In this document: positions 53,559 to 62,104 of the stretch, piece after piece
Layout of the letters: the number at the start of each line of letters is the position of its first letter
Position numbering within the stretch: position 1 is the stretch's first letter
Assembly (NCBI RefSeq): GCF_002572525.1
Contig: NZ_PDBS01000008.1
Coordinates: 434,001-498,000, forward strand
Reading direction: 5' to 3'
Source of the DNA: Natrinema sp. CBA1119
GTDB lineage: Archaea; Halobacteriota; Halobacteria; Halobacteriales; Natrialbaceae
Length of the DNA stretch: 64,000 bases
Notes under the pieces: model-generated
Database searches by the model: none
Seen by the model: only the letters and a program-made list of their open reading frames with translations
Told to the model about the DNA's origin: nothing
Program-made: the position numbers and the translations under genes

Positions 53559-53723
53559 CACCTCATCGAGGATATCAACGGCGTCGGGCCGGCGACCTCC
53601 AAGGCGATCACCCGAGAGTTCGACAGTCTGGACGACCTTCGCGAGAGCGAGCGGGCCCGATTGGAAAGTGTGTGTGGGGTTGGGGACGAGACGGCTGAGA
53701 CTATTTTGGATCGAGTGCAGTAA
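53559..53723 (+). pseudogene. Helix-hairpin-helix module, copy 2
   Basis: Open frame of 54 codons without ATG: HLIEDINGVGPATSKAITRE then FDSLDDLRESERARLESVCG and VGDETAETILDRVQ. Two HhH motifs (INGVGPATS and VCGVGDETA) form the (HhH)2 fold that binds DNA backbone. A TGA precedes it, so it may be the tail of a lost gene. See copies at 52571, 55744, 58444, 58682 and 59072. Confidence 0.5.
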
Positions 53724-53826
53724 ACGACATCTGGTGGCATGAGAGGCATTCCATTGTTATGTTGTCTCCCACACAGCTTTTGTTGATCCAGACCGTTATA
53801 GTCAACCATACTACAATTTAGAGAAG

Positions 53827-54048
53827 ATGAAATCTGATCCACCAAACCAAGACGAGATCGAGGTTTCGCTTGAAGACGATACGGAACTGGAACTCACAGC
53901 GGTCGAGATTGATTCAGAGGGATTCCCGCTCGAGTTTTCGGTCGACGGTGTGATTCGGGAGGTCGATTCTGGCATCTTAGAGGACCTGCAAGGGAATGAT
54001 CTCAAGCCAGTTGCTGTTCGCTTCCAACTTCTTAGTACAGACGAGTAA
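53827..54048 (+). CDS. Small acidic hypothetical protein
   Basis: A 73-residue product (MKSDPPNQDEIEVSLEDDTE...LEFSVDGVIREVDSGILEDL...VAVRFQLLSTDE) with an all-beta look. It may be a small partner of the HalOD1 gene 52 bases downstream. Family not recognised. It begins nine bases after a run of ordinary spacer that follows HhH copy 2. Confidence 0.55.
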   Translation: MKSDPPNQDEIEVSLEDDTELELTAVEIDSEGFPLEFSVDGVIREVDSGILEDLQGNDLKPVAVRFQLLSTDE

Positions 54049-54100
54049 CTGCTTTCCAAATAATAGACTTATTAGTAGACGCGCACTGGTAGCCCTTTGC

Positions 54101-54415
54101 ATGGGTACAATCGAGGAATACCGCCCCCTAATTACAGACGGTGGCACTAATTTTCAAACGAACTATTGTGATGAGAGGCCTGTTCAAGCAATTGCACGGG
54201 CGCTTTCCGCGGTTGAGAACACCCCAGCCGAGGATATGCCCCCGTTCTATCAGTATGCAGATCCCGATGCTATGAACCGACTAATGGAGACAGCTCGCGA
54301 TTCCAATCAGGATATTACCGTAGAAATGGCTATCGAAGACTACAATATCACAGTCGATAGCGACGGGACGATATCGATTAGCGATCTCGGCGGTTGTTCT
54401 GAGGACTCTGAATAG
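54101..54415 (+). CDS. HalOD1 output-domain protein
   Basis: Start at 54101 (MGTIEEYRPLITDGGTNF). The 104-residue product contains the HalOD1 domain: PVQAIARALSAVENTPAEDM, FYQYADPDAMNRLMETA and ITVEMAIEDYNITVDSDGTI. HalOD1 modules act as haloarchaeal signalling outputs, often after receiver domains; this is a stand-alone form. It forms a possible pair with the 73-residue gene before it. Confidence 0.7.
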   Translation: MGTIEEYRPLITDGGTNFQTNYCDERPVQAIARALSAVENTPAEDMPPFYQYADPDAMNRLMETARDSNQDITVEMAIEDYNITVDSDGTISISDLGGCSEDSE

Positions 54416-55300
54416 GCGAGAGTTAGTCGGATAGGGTACTACATATGGGTAGCTACTGCTGTCACAACAAAACGGTTCTCGGGCGGGCCTAGACAGGTTA
54501 GTTACCCATCGGTTCAACGTTCTCGAGCCCCACTTTCTTCACTTGCCATCATTCCCCTCCGAACGGACCTGAAGCCGAACATCGAAACTCGTCGGGCCTC
54601 GATCTGTCGCCAGGAGTTCGACCATGAGCCTATCCCCGTCGCGGCGATACAGTGTCTTTGCTAATTCGAGTGTGTCGCCCGACGCGTACAGAGTAGAGGG
54701 CAAATTGCGATTCGAACCGCTCGAGATGTCTGACGAGGCGGTGCCGTGTGACGACCGTGACTTGTGGATTGAAGTACGTATAATCGGGGGAGCAGTCCCC
54801 GGTAAAGGGGACTGAGATGGCGACAACTGTCCTCGAGTGGTGAGGAACCGATCGCTGGATTCCCTCTTGGACTTTTCACGATCGCAGTGAATGGGACAAA
54901 CGCAGACCGAGATAGGTGCGCTTGTCCCTGGCCCGAACAGGCAATCGGAAGGTCACGTTCAGGGGTTCAGTGCGAACACTCACCATTACTGGCGAGCGCC
55001 GAGTCGGTCACGGCATGATCTGCCCGTAAAGTCCCAGTTATCGGTTGTTCGGGCAGATCGTGTGATACTATACCGAGGAATCGGATAATGCTTGGCCTGT
55101 CGAATACAGGGAAGGGTAAGACCGTTGACTCCCTGTTCTACGCCACCGTAGGGACACTCGTCTACTACACTCATGACCGCCTCTCTGCCTCGGAGGACCC
55201 CGTTACCGAGGCGAAGTATCTCTTCTCGGGACTACTACTTCTGCAGGCCAGATTACCATTGGCCGTCACGTATATACTTCGCCCACACAGAAAATCTATA
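54416..55300. other. Stretch with one weak frame
   Basis: A minus-strand frame (54539-54826) ends SGDTLELAKTLYRRDGDRLM then VELLATDRGPTSFDVRLQVR and SEGNDGK, which is protein-like, but its first half is Ser/Pro-rich and atypical; it may be the tail of a damaged gene. From 54830 to the Usp gene no support for a gene was found, although a plus frame is open from 55088. Confidence 0.35.
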
Positions 55301-55711
55301 ATGTCGGATACAACAACCATTTTGGCACCCATTCGCTATCCACTCACAAAAACAAGTATTCAAACGCTCTCGTTTGCAAACGATCTTTTTGCGTCAACCG
55401 ACAATGGGGAGATCTATGTATTGCATGTAAATATCTTCCAAAATGGGGACAAGACCCGTAAGGGCGAAATTCAACAGGCGATTTCTCCGCTCTTTGAGGA
55501 ATGCACCCCTATCGTAGTCACTCGAAATGGATTTCTCGTTGAAGAGATTATCTCAACCGAGGCAAGCGAGCTTAGTGCAGATATTATTGTTGTCGGCAAA
55601 AATCGAACACCGAAATGGCGACGGTTTATCAGTAAAATCATGGGAAACGAACCTGCGGTGGAATCCCATCTCCGAGAGCAGACTAATGCAACGGTCGAAG
55701 TTGTTGGATGA
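55301..55711 (+). CDS. Universal stress protein (UspA) family
   Basis: Start at 55301 (MSDTTTILAPIRYPLTKTSI). The 136-residue product has TILAPIRYPLTKTSIQTLSF, IYVLHVNI, ELSADIIVVGKNRTPKWRRF and EQTNATVEVVG. The GxxGxx(S/T) ATP-binding loop of classic UspA is changed to GKNRTPKWRR, so nucleotide binding is uncertain. In haloarchaea Usp genes are many and regulate stress responses or transport. Its end is followed by an HhH/IS5 chimera. Confidence 0.8.
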   Translation: MSDTTTILAPIRYPLTKTSIQTLSFANDLFASTDNGEIYVLHVNIFQNGDKTRKGEIQQAISPLFEECTPIVVTRNGFLVEEIISTEASELSADIIVVGKNRTPKWRRFISKIMGNEPAVESHLREQTNATVEVVG

Positions 55712-55734
55712 CTCCTTCATCTTGACACTCTTCT

Positions 55735-56145
55735 GTGTTATACATTGACGCCGTCGGGCCGAAGACCTCGACGGCGATCGCCCGGGAGTTCGAGAGTCTG
55801 GACGAGTTGTCGACTGTCGCTGCCGATAAGGGCTACGACTGGGAGGAACTTCGCACGAGGTTGCGTGCAGAAAGTATCACGCCGCTGATTCCGCAGCGAG
55901 ATCCTGGGATGCGGGGGTGGGCGAGAAATTTGCTCATCAAGGATCGGGCGTATCACCAGCGCTCGAACGCTGAATCGGTGTTTTTCGGACTCCGGCGCAG
56001 ATACGGCGATACGCTCTGGTCGAGAACCTGGTTCGGGCAATTCCGTGAACTTGTCATGAAATCCGCGGTCCGCAACATCGAACGCGCCATCGAGGACTCA
56101 CACCCGTGAAATCATGCGTTCAAACAAGGTCCAGAGGATGAGTTC
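55735..56145 (+). mobile_element. HhH module fused to a 3' fragment of IS5
   Basis: A frame from GTG 55735 reads YIDAVGPKTSTAIAREFESL (HhH copy 3) and then, from about 55806, STVAADKGYDWEELRTRLRA and the remaining transposase up to IERAIEDSHP. The second part is nearly the same as the end of IS5 copy A. The junction lies at CTGGACGAGTTG, similar to the CTCGACGATTTG of the IS. After the stop the IS end GCGTTCAAACAAGG is kept to about 56145. Confidence 0.65.
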
Positions 56146-56373
56146 AGCACGACAACTTCGTTTGATCTTATTGCGGAACAGTTTGACCAAGTCAAATCGT
56201 CGACGGTAGTAGGCTGGGACCGCGACGCCTTGTCCGAGCGTTACTCGAGCTCATCTTCGTCATCGGTAAAAATATAGTGCCCACCAATGTTGGCTGAACA
56301 GTTATTCCTCATCGTCTCCCTCCGAAGGGTAGGATCAGAAATCCACCGAGCGGATCAATACTCAAGGGAGACT

Positions 56374-56634
56374 ATGACTAAGAACGGAAATGGGAGAATT
56401 CACCGATTTGACTCCATAGCGGACGAGACACCAACAGAGGCAGTGATCCGCAGCCACGCGTCTCTTCGAAACAAGCGACCGATAGATCTCTCTCCATTAG
56501 CTGACGCGATTCCGTGTAACGCACTTAATGCGCTCGTCAATACTGGAGATGAGGTCACGGTCACGTTTACCTATGAGGGGACACAGACTACCGTCCACGG
56601 CGATGGGGAGATCGTCATTCAGGAGCCGGCGTAG
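56374..56634 (+). CDS. HalOD1 output-domain protein
   Basis: Start at 56374 (MTKNGNGRIHRFDSIADETP). The 86-residue product reads PTEAVIRSHASLRNKRPIDL, SPLADAIPCNALNALVNTGD and VTVTFTYEGTQTTVHGDGEI, a HalOD1 domain. Its stop lies one base before the stop of the convergent DUF7344 gene, a common pairing. Its target is unknown. An upstream in-frame ATG at 56287 would add 29 residues with no haloarchaeal pattern and is not preferred. The stop is at 56632-56634. Confidence 0.7.
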   Translation: MTKNGNGRIHRFDSIADETPTEAVIRSHASLRNKRPIDLSPLADAIPCNALNALVNTGDEVTVTFTYEGTQTTVHGDGEIVIQEPA

Positions 56635-56635
56635 C

Positions 56636-56995
56636 TCAATCGGGGAGGTCTCGGTCTGCACAGTGCTCAAGACAGAGGTCAACAAGTTTCGGCGGATCGC
56701 TAAAGACGAGCTGCTCGGATCGATCATCGTACTCGATGAGAGACATCTCCTCCAAGGCCGGGAGATGGTTATGAGATAATCGTAGCTCCCATCTCTCAAC
56801 TGCGTCATCCGTGACAGCAGATGGAGGGTTCTCTTCTTTCCACGCTATGACCTGCTTGGCAGTGTCTGTGACCGAGGCCTGTTCGACGTCACGCAGATGA
56901 TAGAGCACGTATCGCCGGTGAGTGTCGGCGATCGCAGTCAAGATTTCATCAATTCGGCGACTGCCATCGGATGCGGTGTGCGATGAGTCCTCCAT
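56636..56995 (-). CDS. DUF7344-type winged-helix regulator
   Basis: Start at 56995 (MEDSSHTASDGSRRIDEIL) is chosen over ATG at 57049. The 119-residue product has ILTAIADTHRRYVLYHLRDV and VERWELRLSHNHLPALEEMS, LIEYDDRSEQLVF, the DUF7344 pattern also present at 13634. It converges with a HalOD1 gene and diverges from a response-regulator gene 241 bases away. Confidence 0.75.
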   Translation of the reverse strand: MEDSSHTASDGSRRIDEILTAIADTHRRYVLYHLRDVEQASVTDTAKQVIAWKEENPPSAVTDDAVERWELRLSHNHLPALEEMSLIEYDDRSEQLVFSDPPKLVDLCLEHCADRDLPD

Positions 56996-57236
56996 AAGCA
57001 GACTAATATTCAGTGCGCCAATAAGAGTGTGGCATTCACTATCTAACAAAGTGTATCGTTCGAAGTAATCGTACTCGAGCTTCGTTTGTTCCGAGTGATC
57101 TGTACTGAATCAACTGATCAGTAGGTCTGCGTACTGAACGATAATAGGAAACAATAGTCGATGTTGAAGGCTCGAGATTATACCTATTAGCCACCTCACC
57201 AAATCTCTTATATCGAGTTACCCAATCCATCACACC

Positions 57237-57677
57237 ATGGGAAACGGGTCATCAGAGGCGGTGATACTGCTAGTAGAAGACAACCCTGGCGACGTTCGCC
57301 TCATCGAAGAAGCCTTCTCAGACGGCAACATCGAAAACACACTCAACGCCGTCACTGATGGCCAGTCAGCACTCGACTTCATCTATCAACGTGGAGAGTA
57401 CGAGGACGCTCCTCGACCGGACATTGTATTACTCGATCTAAATCTGCCGAAGGTGGACGGTGAAGATGTTCTACACGAAATCAAACACCACTCCGAGTTG
57501 GGCCATGTCCCAGTAGTCGTCTTGACCGGGATGAAGGAAGATCTGATCGAGTCCCGTGACCTCGATCACGATGCAGACGAAGATGCTGTCCTCAAAAAGC
57601 CAGTTGACCCTGGCAAGTTCGTTGAGATAATTCGGTCGTTCGAGCAGTTTCAGTTAGCAGTTATGCGAGTGGACTGA
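57237..57677 (+). CDS. Response regulator, single receiver domain
   Basis: The 146-residue CheY-like receiver has ILLVEDNPGDVRLIEEAFSD, VLLDLNLPKVDGEDVL with phospho-accepting Asp67, VVVLTGMKEDLIES and VLKKPVDPGKFVEIIRSF with the conserved Lys. The NPGDVRLIEEAF form is the Rcp1 type that pairs with phytochrome-like or PAS kinases. It is a possible target of the PAS kinase at 6676, but no proof exists. Confidence 0.9.
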   Translation: MGNGSSEAVILLVEDNPGDVRLIEEAFSDGNIENTLNAVTDGQSALDFIYQRGEYEDAPRPDIVLLDLNLPKVDGEDVLHEIKHHSELGHVPVVVLTGMKEDLIESRDLDHDADEDAVLKKPVDPGKFVEIIRSFEQFQLAVMRVD

Positions 57678-57795
57678 CGAGCACACCTTCTGCGGTAAGT
57701 CCTTCATCTGTACTTTTTCGAGGAAAACGACGACAGTAAGACCATCTGCGAAGCGTGCCGGGACGAGCGTATACAAGACACGGAGACTGGTCGAA

Positions 57796-57996
57796 ATGAG
57801 TAGCGACGGTACTGAGCGAATGTCGCATGAACCGTGTACCTGCTCTCCAAAGGTCGAGAGCGCAGTCTACTGTCCCTACTGCGGAAAAGAGACATACGGT
57901 GACGACCACCGCGTAGACGACGAACTCCCCGAAGTATTCTGCGAGAACTCGATCATGAGCACCCCTCGCTACTGCATGGGTGCGGGGTTTCTGTAG
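57796..57996 (+). CDS. Small cysteine-rich (zinc) protein
   Basis: A 66-residue product with CTCSP, VYCPYCGKETYGDDH and VFCENS...YCMGAGFL. The CPYCGKE pair with CTC can bind zinc. A start at 57820 (MSHEPCTCS) would also fit. Family not recognised. Confidence 0.5.
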   Translation: MSSDGTERMSHEPCTCSPKVESAVYCPYCGKETYGDDHRVDDELPEVFCENSIMSTPRYCMGAGFL

Positions 57997-58161
57997 CCGA
58001 GTACGATTGGAACGACCGACAACAAGACACGAGCACTGGCAGCTAAGAAATAGTCAAGTATCTAGTAGTCGGGCGGCTTGTCCGGTTATTATCATATTGA
58101 AACTTAAAGATAACAACTATGATTGGTGTTCATTTCCCAGAACGATCCATGAAGAACAATG

Positions 58162-58377
58162 TTAGCTCAGAGAGCAGCAAGCGGCTAGTTCGGCCACGAG
58201 CAACACCGCACCTGCCACTATGATCCACAGCTTCGGTCGAAGCAGTACACGTTTCGCCCACCGGTACCCATGCCGCCAGCGCGAGCGTGACGGCGTGTCG
58301 GGACGAACCCACTCGTCAGTGCCGGGATTCGACACATACAGGACAGGGGGCGACGGTTCGTCGTCCACATCAGTCAT
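58162..58377 (-). CDS. Small single-TM protein
   Basis: Start at 58377 (MTDVDDEPSPPVLYVSNPGT). Of 71 residues the last 20 are hydrophobic (LWIIVAGAVLLVAELAACC) and a basic stretch (SRWRHGYRWAKRVLLRPK) precedes, so it is a tail-anchored or single-pass protein. Function unknown. Confidence 0.55.
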   Translation of the reverse strand: MTDVDDEPSPPVLYVSNPGTDEWVRPDTPSRSRWRHGYRWAKRVLLRPKLWIIVAGAVLLVAELAACCSLS

Positions 58378-58443
58378 ACCTGTGACACTACAGGGTCGCT
58401 CTTGAACGTGATGCCAGCAGCAGCCGTCTATTGGACCCAATAG

Positions 58444-58506
58444 CGGTTGGATGGCGTCTCTGGCGTTGGCAAGCAAACGGATGAGGCTGTACTCGAGGGG
58501 GAGTAA
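58444..58506 (+). pseudogene. Helix-hairpin-helix module relic 4
   Basis: RLDGVSGVGKQTDEAVLEGE with TAA corresponds to the last third of the HhH module (ESVYGVGDETANAVLERV). Only this part is left. Confidence 0.4.
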
Positions 58507-58507
58507 G

Positions 58508-58663
58508 CTAGCGAATCGGAATCAACGACGGGATATCATCACGACAGTCCCCACAGACACAGACGATATCGTAGACGCTCGATTCGTGGGCCCATTCGAG
58601 GTTTTCAGTTGCGCCACAGACGTGGCAGGCGTCGGTTGGCACGGCGCGGGTCTCTATTAGCAC
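58508..58663 (-). CDS. Small zinc-ribbon protein
   Basis: With GTG start at 58663 the 51-residue product reads VLIETRAVPTDACHVCGATE and YDIVCVCGDCRDDIPSLIPIR. CHVC and CxCGDC give four zinc ligands. A longer frame upstream from ATG 58804 passes through the HhH relic on the other strand and is unlikely. Confidence 0.5.
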   Translation of the reverse strand: MLIETRAVPTDACHVCGATENLEWAHESSVYDIVCVCGDCRDDIPSLIPIR

Positions 58664-58681
58664 GAACGGCTTAGTTCTTTC

Positions 58682-58771
58682 AGGGGTGGTCGGGAGAGCG
58701 AGCGGGAGCGGCTGGAGAGTGTGTACGGCGTCGGTGAGGTGATAGCTGGGGCGGTTCTTACGCGGATTTGA
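58682..58771 (+). pseudogene. Helix-hairpin-helix module relic 5
   Basis: RGGRESERERLESVYGVGEV then IAGAVLTRI and TGA. It matches the second half of copies at 53559 and 59072. Confidence 0.45.
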
Positions 58772-58779
58772 AACCGGAA

Positions 58780-59028
58780 TTAGACCGAGACTCGATTCGA
58801 ACACGCTGGACAGGTCATCAATCCATTTTTGATAAGCATGTATGAGCCATCACAGCGAGGGCACGGACTACCAAGTTCCATCTTCGACTCATGGAGTACT
58901 CCGCGAAGTGTATTTAGCATTCGGCGCTGGTCAGCCTCCACCTCTACCAGTTGATAGTATAATTGTTCGACTTCCGCAGCCCTCGCTCGGCTACGGATTA
59001 CTTTCTCTCCCCGCCTCTGTTGTAGCAT
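58780..59028 (-). CDS. Small coiled-coil zinc-ribbon protein
   Basis: Start at 59028 (MLQQRRGEKVIRSRARAAEV). The 82-residue product has a helical first half and ends with PCPRCDGSYMLIKNGLMTCP, ACSNRVSV, a complete zinc ribbon (CPRC...CPAC). It may bind nucleic acid or another protein. It lies divergent from HhH copy 6. No other family feature is seen. Confidence 0.6.
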   Translation of the reverse strand: MLQQRRGEKVIRSRARAAEVEQLYYQLVEVEADQRRMLNTLRGVLHESKMELGSPCPRCDGSYMLIKNGLMTCPACSNRVSV

Positions 59029-59071
59029 AGAGTGTGGTACGCCTTGCACGGAGAAAAAGCAGACGTTCAGT

Positions 59072-59233
59072 ATGGCATTCTTCTGGCCGGCAGTCGGGCC
59101 GACAACCTTGAAGGCGATCGTCCGCGAGTTCGACAGTCTGGACGAGCTTCGGAGGAGCGAGCAGGCGCGACTGGAGGACGTGTATGGGGTTGGGGACGAG
59201 ACGGCCAACGCAGTACTCGAACGAGTACGTTGA
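59072..59233 (+). CDS. Helix-hairpin-helix module, copy 6, with its own ATG
   Basis: The 53-residue frame reads MAFFWPAVGPTTLKAIVREF, then DSLDELRRSEQARLEDVYGV and GDETANAVLERVR. It is the only copy with an ATG in frame and no defect. Two HhH motifs give a DNA-binding (HhH)2 domain like those closing XPF/Hef, UvrC or ligase proteins. It may be expressed, or be the tail of a lost gene whose ATG arose by chance. Confidence 0.5.
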   Translation: MAFFWPAVGPTTLKAIVREFDSLDELRRSEQARLEDVYGVGDETANAVLERVR

Positions 59234-59306
59234 ACAGTTCCGTTACCAAGGCATTGCATACGCTGCACCCTAGATTCATTATATCAGACTGTTCTTGTAG
59301 AGACGA

Positions 59307-59735
59307 ATGGCCGACTGTGATTTCCCGAACTGTCCTGGGGATAACAGCATAGAGAATTCTTGCTCTTACCGTGGGTACAGCTACTGTTCTGAACATCGAC
59401 TTCCAGAAAATCACGACTGTCTTTCGCTATCTAAGTCGAACACACTCGGACCAGATTTTAGTGGCGATATTGATTCCTCAGAAACCATACCAGACAAGGT
59501 GCCGGTAAGTGAACCGGCAGAGAAATCAGAATGTGATCGCTGTTCGAACTACACTACCCCTGACCATGGTCTCTGCCTCGATTGCCGGCGAAAAGAACAG
59601 ACAATTTCCTCACGAAGCCCTGGCGTAAGTGGAGACGGTTCGCTCGAATCAAACGGAAGGCAGGTGAGACAGGAAGAAGAGCAAGATGATTCAGGCGGGC
59701 TATTCTCGAGGATCAAGGCGCTGCTTCACCGTTGA
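59307..59735 (+). CDS. AN1-type zinc-finger protein
   Basis: The 142-residue product opens with the AN1 finger: CDFPNCPGDNSIENSCSYRG, YSYCSEHRLPENHDC. A second cysteine group (CDRCSNYTTPDHGLCLDCRR) lies in the middle, and the rest is acidic and Gln/Glu rich, ending in LFSRIKALLHR. Archaeal AN1 proteins often link to membranes or ubiquitin-like systems, but this protein has no TM. Function unknown. Confidence 0.75.
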   Translation: MADCDFPNCPGDNSIENSCSYRGYSYCSEHRLPENHDCLSLSKSNTLGPDFSGDIDSSETIPDKVPVSEPAEKSECDRCSNYTTPDHGLCLDCRRKEQTISSRSPGVSGDGSLESNGRQVRQEEEQDDSGGLFSRIKALLHR

Positions 59736-59752
59736 CGGCCTCGTAGGCCGGA

Positions 59753-59935
59753 TTAAGCAAGACGTCGAATAATCTCGAGTACACACAACAGGGAGAGAAC
59801 TATAGCTAACCCAACCCCAAAGTCACCGATCCCGCCACCGGCCAGATGAATTATGATGGCGACTCCGGCGAACACTCCGAAGGCCAGAAATGCGGCTGTC
59901 GCGATGTTTTCGGCTCCTTTCGGTAAGAAGTTCAT
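59753..59935 (-). CDS. Small membrane protein
   Basis: The 60-residue product MNFLPKGAENIATAAFLAFG has two hydrophobic segments (ATAAFLAFGVFAGVAIIIHL and GVGLAIVLSLLCVLEII). No family is recognised. Confidence 0.55.
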   Translation of the reverse strand: MNFLPKGAENIATAAFLAFGVFAGVAIIIHLAGGGIGDFGVGLAIVLSLLCVLEIIRRLA

Positions 59936-59982
59936 TCGTTTTCGAGATCTGCATATTGATAGTTGAAGGTGTCGGGGTCAGG

Positions 59983-60648
59983 TCACAGCCCGTCAGGGTG
60001 GATCGGTACTGGCCCTTCTGGTTCTTCAAGCCGGTGGAATAGATACACGTAGCGTTCTACTCCACGGTCGCCGTGGTCTGTTGCGTGCTGATACGGAATC
60101 ACAATGAGCGTATCTGTCCCTCAGTACTGACTCGCCGTGTACCACTTTTTTGCAGCGATGCGGCCCACTTCGACGTAGGTGTTGCAATCATCACAGTCGC
60201 ACGCAACGTCGGCTATTCCCGCATCATATCCGACCTCGAATCGGGGCGGGTCGTACACCCACTCGCGGTTGTATTCGGACGTTCCATCGTAGAACAGGTT
60301 ATCTAACCGCGAGAAAGCGTGCCCACATCGGTCTAAAAACTCTGCGGCGAGAACCTTGAGCGAGATGTGTTGCGTTGATTCGGAACCGCCTTGCGGCAGA
60401 TCGTGGTCCCACCGCCAGATCCGCGGAATGTAGGTTCGGTAGGTGGCTCGAAATGCAACCCATTCTTCGGACTCGAATGCACCCTCGAGCTTCGAGACGT
60501 ACCGATGATCGGTGATCTCTGCCCGGTGGCCGCCATGAGAGTGGAATGCATCGCCAGCATCGGCAGGATCGACGCGGTCGACACTGACGATTTTGGATTC
60601 AACCGGGTCATCGGGCTCATGCCGCGCCTTCCGTTCGCGTCTATTCAC
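59983..60648 (-). pseudogene. Recombinase-linked protein with an internal stop
   Basis: From ATG 60648 the frame gives 175 residues (MNRRERKARHEPDDPVESKI...AAKKWYTASQY) to TGA at 60121-60123, and then continues in frame with good haloarchaeal character (GTDTLIVIPYQHATDHGDRG, VYLFHRLEEPEGPVPIHPDG) to a second TGA at 59983. A single change (for example TGG or CGA to TGA) explains it. It contains CDCDDCNTYVEVGRIA, a possible metal site. The gene overlaps the recombinase by eight bases, so the two are coupled. Confidence 0.65.
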
Positions 60649-61810
60649 CGCTCCCGTCCTCGAGAATATCGCCGACCTGTTTCGCGGTCTCGCTGGTTTT
60701 CACGTCCTGGTAGGACTGTTCGGTCACGTCGGGCGACCCGTGGCGCAACGATTTCTGTGCGATTGTCGTGTGGCCTTTTCGTATCAATTCGTGTCCGAGT
60801 CCCCGTCTCGCGCCGTGCGGTTTTAGATACACGTTCTCGTCGGAGTCGTACTCGATACACTCATACAGCGGCGCGAGGTCCGCTGAAATCCGTTGCAGGA
60901 CAGACCGCGCCCCGTTCGTCGAGATCGCCGGGGGCAGCACCTCGTGCTCGCGGAGCAGCTCGTCGATCAACGCTCGCTTGAGCATCGTATCGACGCGTGC
61001 TTTCGAGAACTCCGACTCGAGCGCCTTTCGCTTCGACGGGTAGTGATTCGTCGGAAAGACCGGCCACTCGTCGGTCGGCGGGTCGGCGACGGTGTAGTAT
61101 TTCTCGAGTTTCGACGCTGCCCGATCGGGGAGTTGTACGTCTTGGAACGGGTCGGGATGGGTTCGTTTGACCTTTCCTCGCACCGTGAGCGTGTTCCCCT
61201 CGAGATTCACGTCGGCCCACGTAATCCCGTTTCGCCGGTCGTCACGCGGTTTCGAGAACAGTTCGGCCCCACGCGCCCCAGTCAGACCGAGCACGGCGAC
61301 CAGCGCCCGGAGACGGTACCGTTCGAGGCGGATCGACGGCGGGGCTTGGGGCAACTCGAGGGCGCTGTCGACCTGCCGATCGAAGTGTCGAATCAGCGTT
61401 TCGCGTTGGTCGGCGGTCCAGAATTGACGGTCGACCTGCGAGTCGATCCCCGGCAAGAACTCGTCCACGTCGTTTTGCTTCGCCGGGTTCGTGTCCAGTT
61501 TCCCCTCGCGGACACAAAAGGACAGGAACGCACGCACATACGCGTAGTATCGGTGGGCCGTCCGTCCCGATAGCTCGCGGTCGTCGCTTTCGGTCTCGTC
61601 GGAGAGGTACTCGCCGTAGCGGCGGCAGCAGTCGCGGTCGAGATCGTCGTAGGACTCGACGCCACGCTCCGCGAGAAATTCGCCGAGGACGTGGTCGACG
61701 GTCGCCCGTGATCCTTCGCCGAGCGTTTTCAGGTACGACTGCATTGCGTCTTTGACCGGGTTTCCCCTACCCTTCGAGCGGTCAGGAACCCGCTGCTCGC
61801 TGGAATCCAT
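60641..61810 (-). CDS. Tyrosine recombinase (XerC/D-like integrase)
   Basis: The 389-residue protein has an N-terminal SAM-like core-binding domain (residues ~20-110) and the catalytic set Arg180 (TGARGAELF), His332 and Arg335 (PHGARRGLGHEL), His357 (RHGSPDV) and Tyr367 (TEQSYQDV). Haloarchaeal enzymes of this type integrate viruses or plasmids, or resolve chromosomes. No attachment site or tRNA was found next to it, so the element's limits are unknown. Its partner gene downstream overlaps it. Confidence 0.9.
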   Translation of the reverse strand: MDSSEQRVPDRSKGRGNPVKDAMQSYLKTLGEGSRATVDHVLGEFLAERGVESYDDLDRDCCRRYGEYLSDETESDDRELSGRTAHRYYAYVRAFLSFCVREGKLDTNPAKQNDVDEFLPGIDSQVDRQFWTADQRETLIRHFDRQVDSALELPQAPPSIRLERYRLRALVAVLGLTGARGAELFSKPRDDRRNGITWADVNLEGNTLTVRGKVKRTHPDPFQDVQLPDRAASKLEKYYTVADPPTDEWPVFPTNHYPSKRKALESEFSKARVDTMLKRALIDELLREHEVLPPAISTNGARSVLQRISADLAPLYECIEYDSDENVYLKPHGARRGLGHELIRKGHTTIAQKSLRHGSPDVTEQSYQDVKTSETAKQVGDILEDGSGE

Positions 61811-62104
61811 CTGTTCGGATGTCTGTACAGTAGCGCCCCTAGTAAAGTTACTGTGTCAAACTCGTCTTTGACACAGTGGTATGCTACGAGAGAGAACAGG
61901 CGTTTCGGGCCGTCTCGAGTACAATAGCAGTCAATACGGCACCTCATAAATTGCATGATGATATACCAATCTGCGGCCTAGAGAACGGAGCGGTAGTCGA
62001 TAATGCAATGGACGGGGACGGTCAAGGAGTGGACGGCAGAATGTTCGGATCCAGAAGATGTGCAGTGAAAATTGCATGTGGATTAGAGATGACCGGTTAC
62101 CAGC
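61811..62104. other. Gene-free stretch
   Basis: About 290 bases between the recombinase start and the CHRD gene end. No direct repeat of the recombinase ends, tRNA or coding frame was recognised. Confidence 0.4.

Noticed and set aside
55088-55300. N-terminal extension of the Usp protein
   Set aside because: The 71 extra residues have no Usp character; the family start MSDTTTILAPIRYP is at 55301.
56620-56665. Sequence GGCGTAGCTCAATCGGGG resembling a tRNA D-arm
   Set aside because: No acceptor or anticodon stem could be folded around it; it lies at the junction of the HalOD1 and DUF7344 genes.
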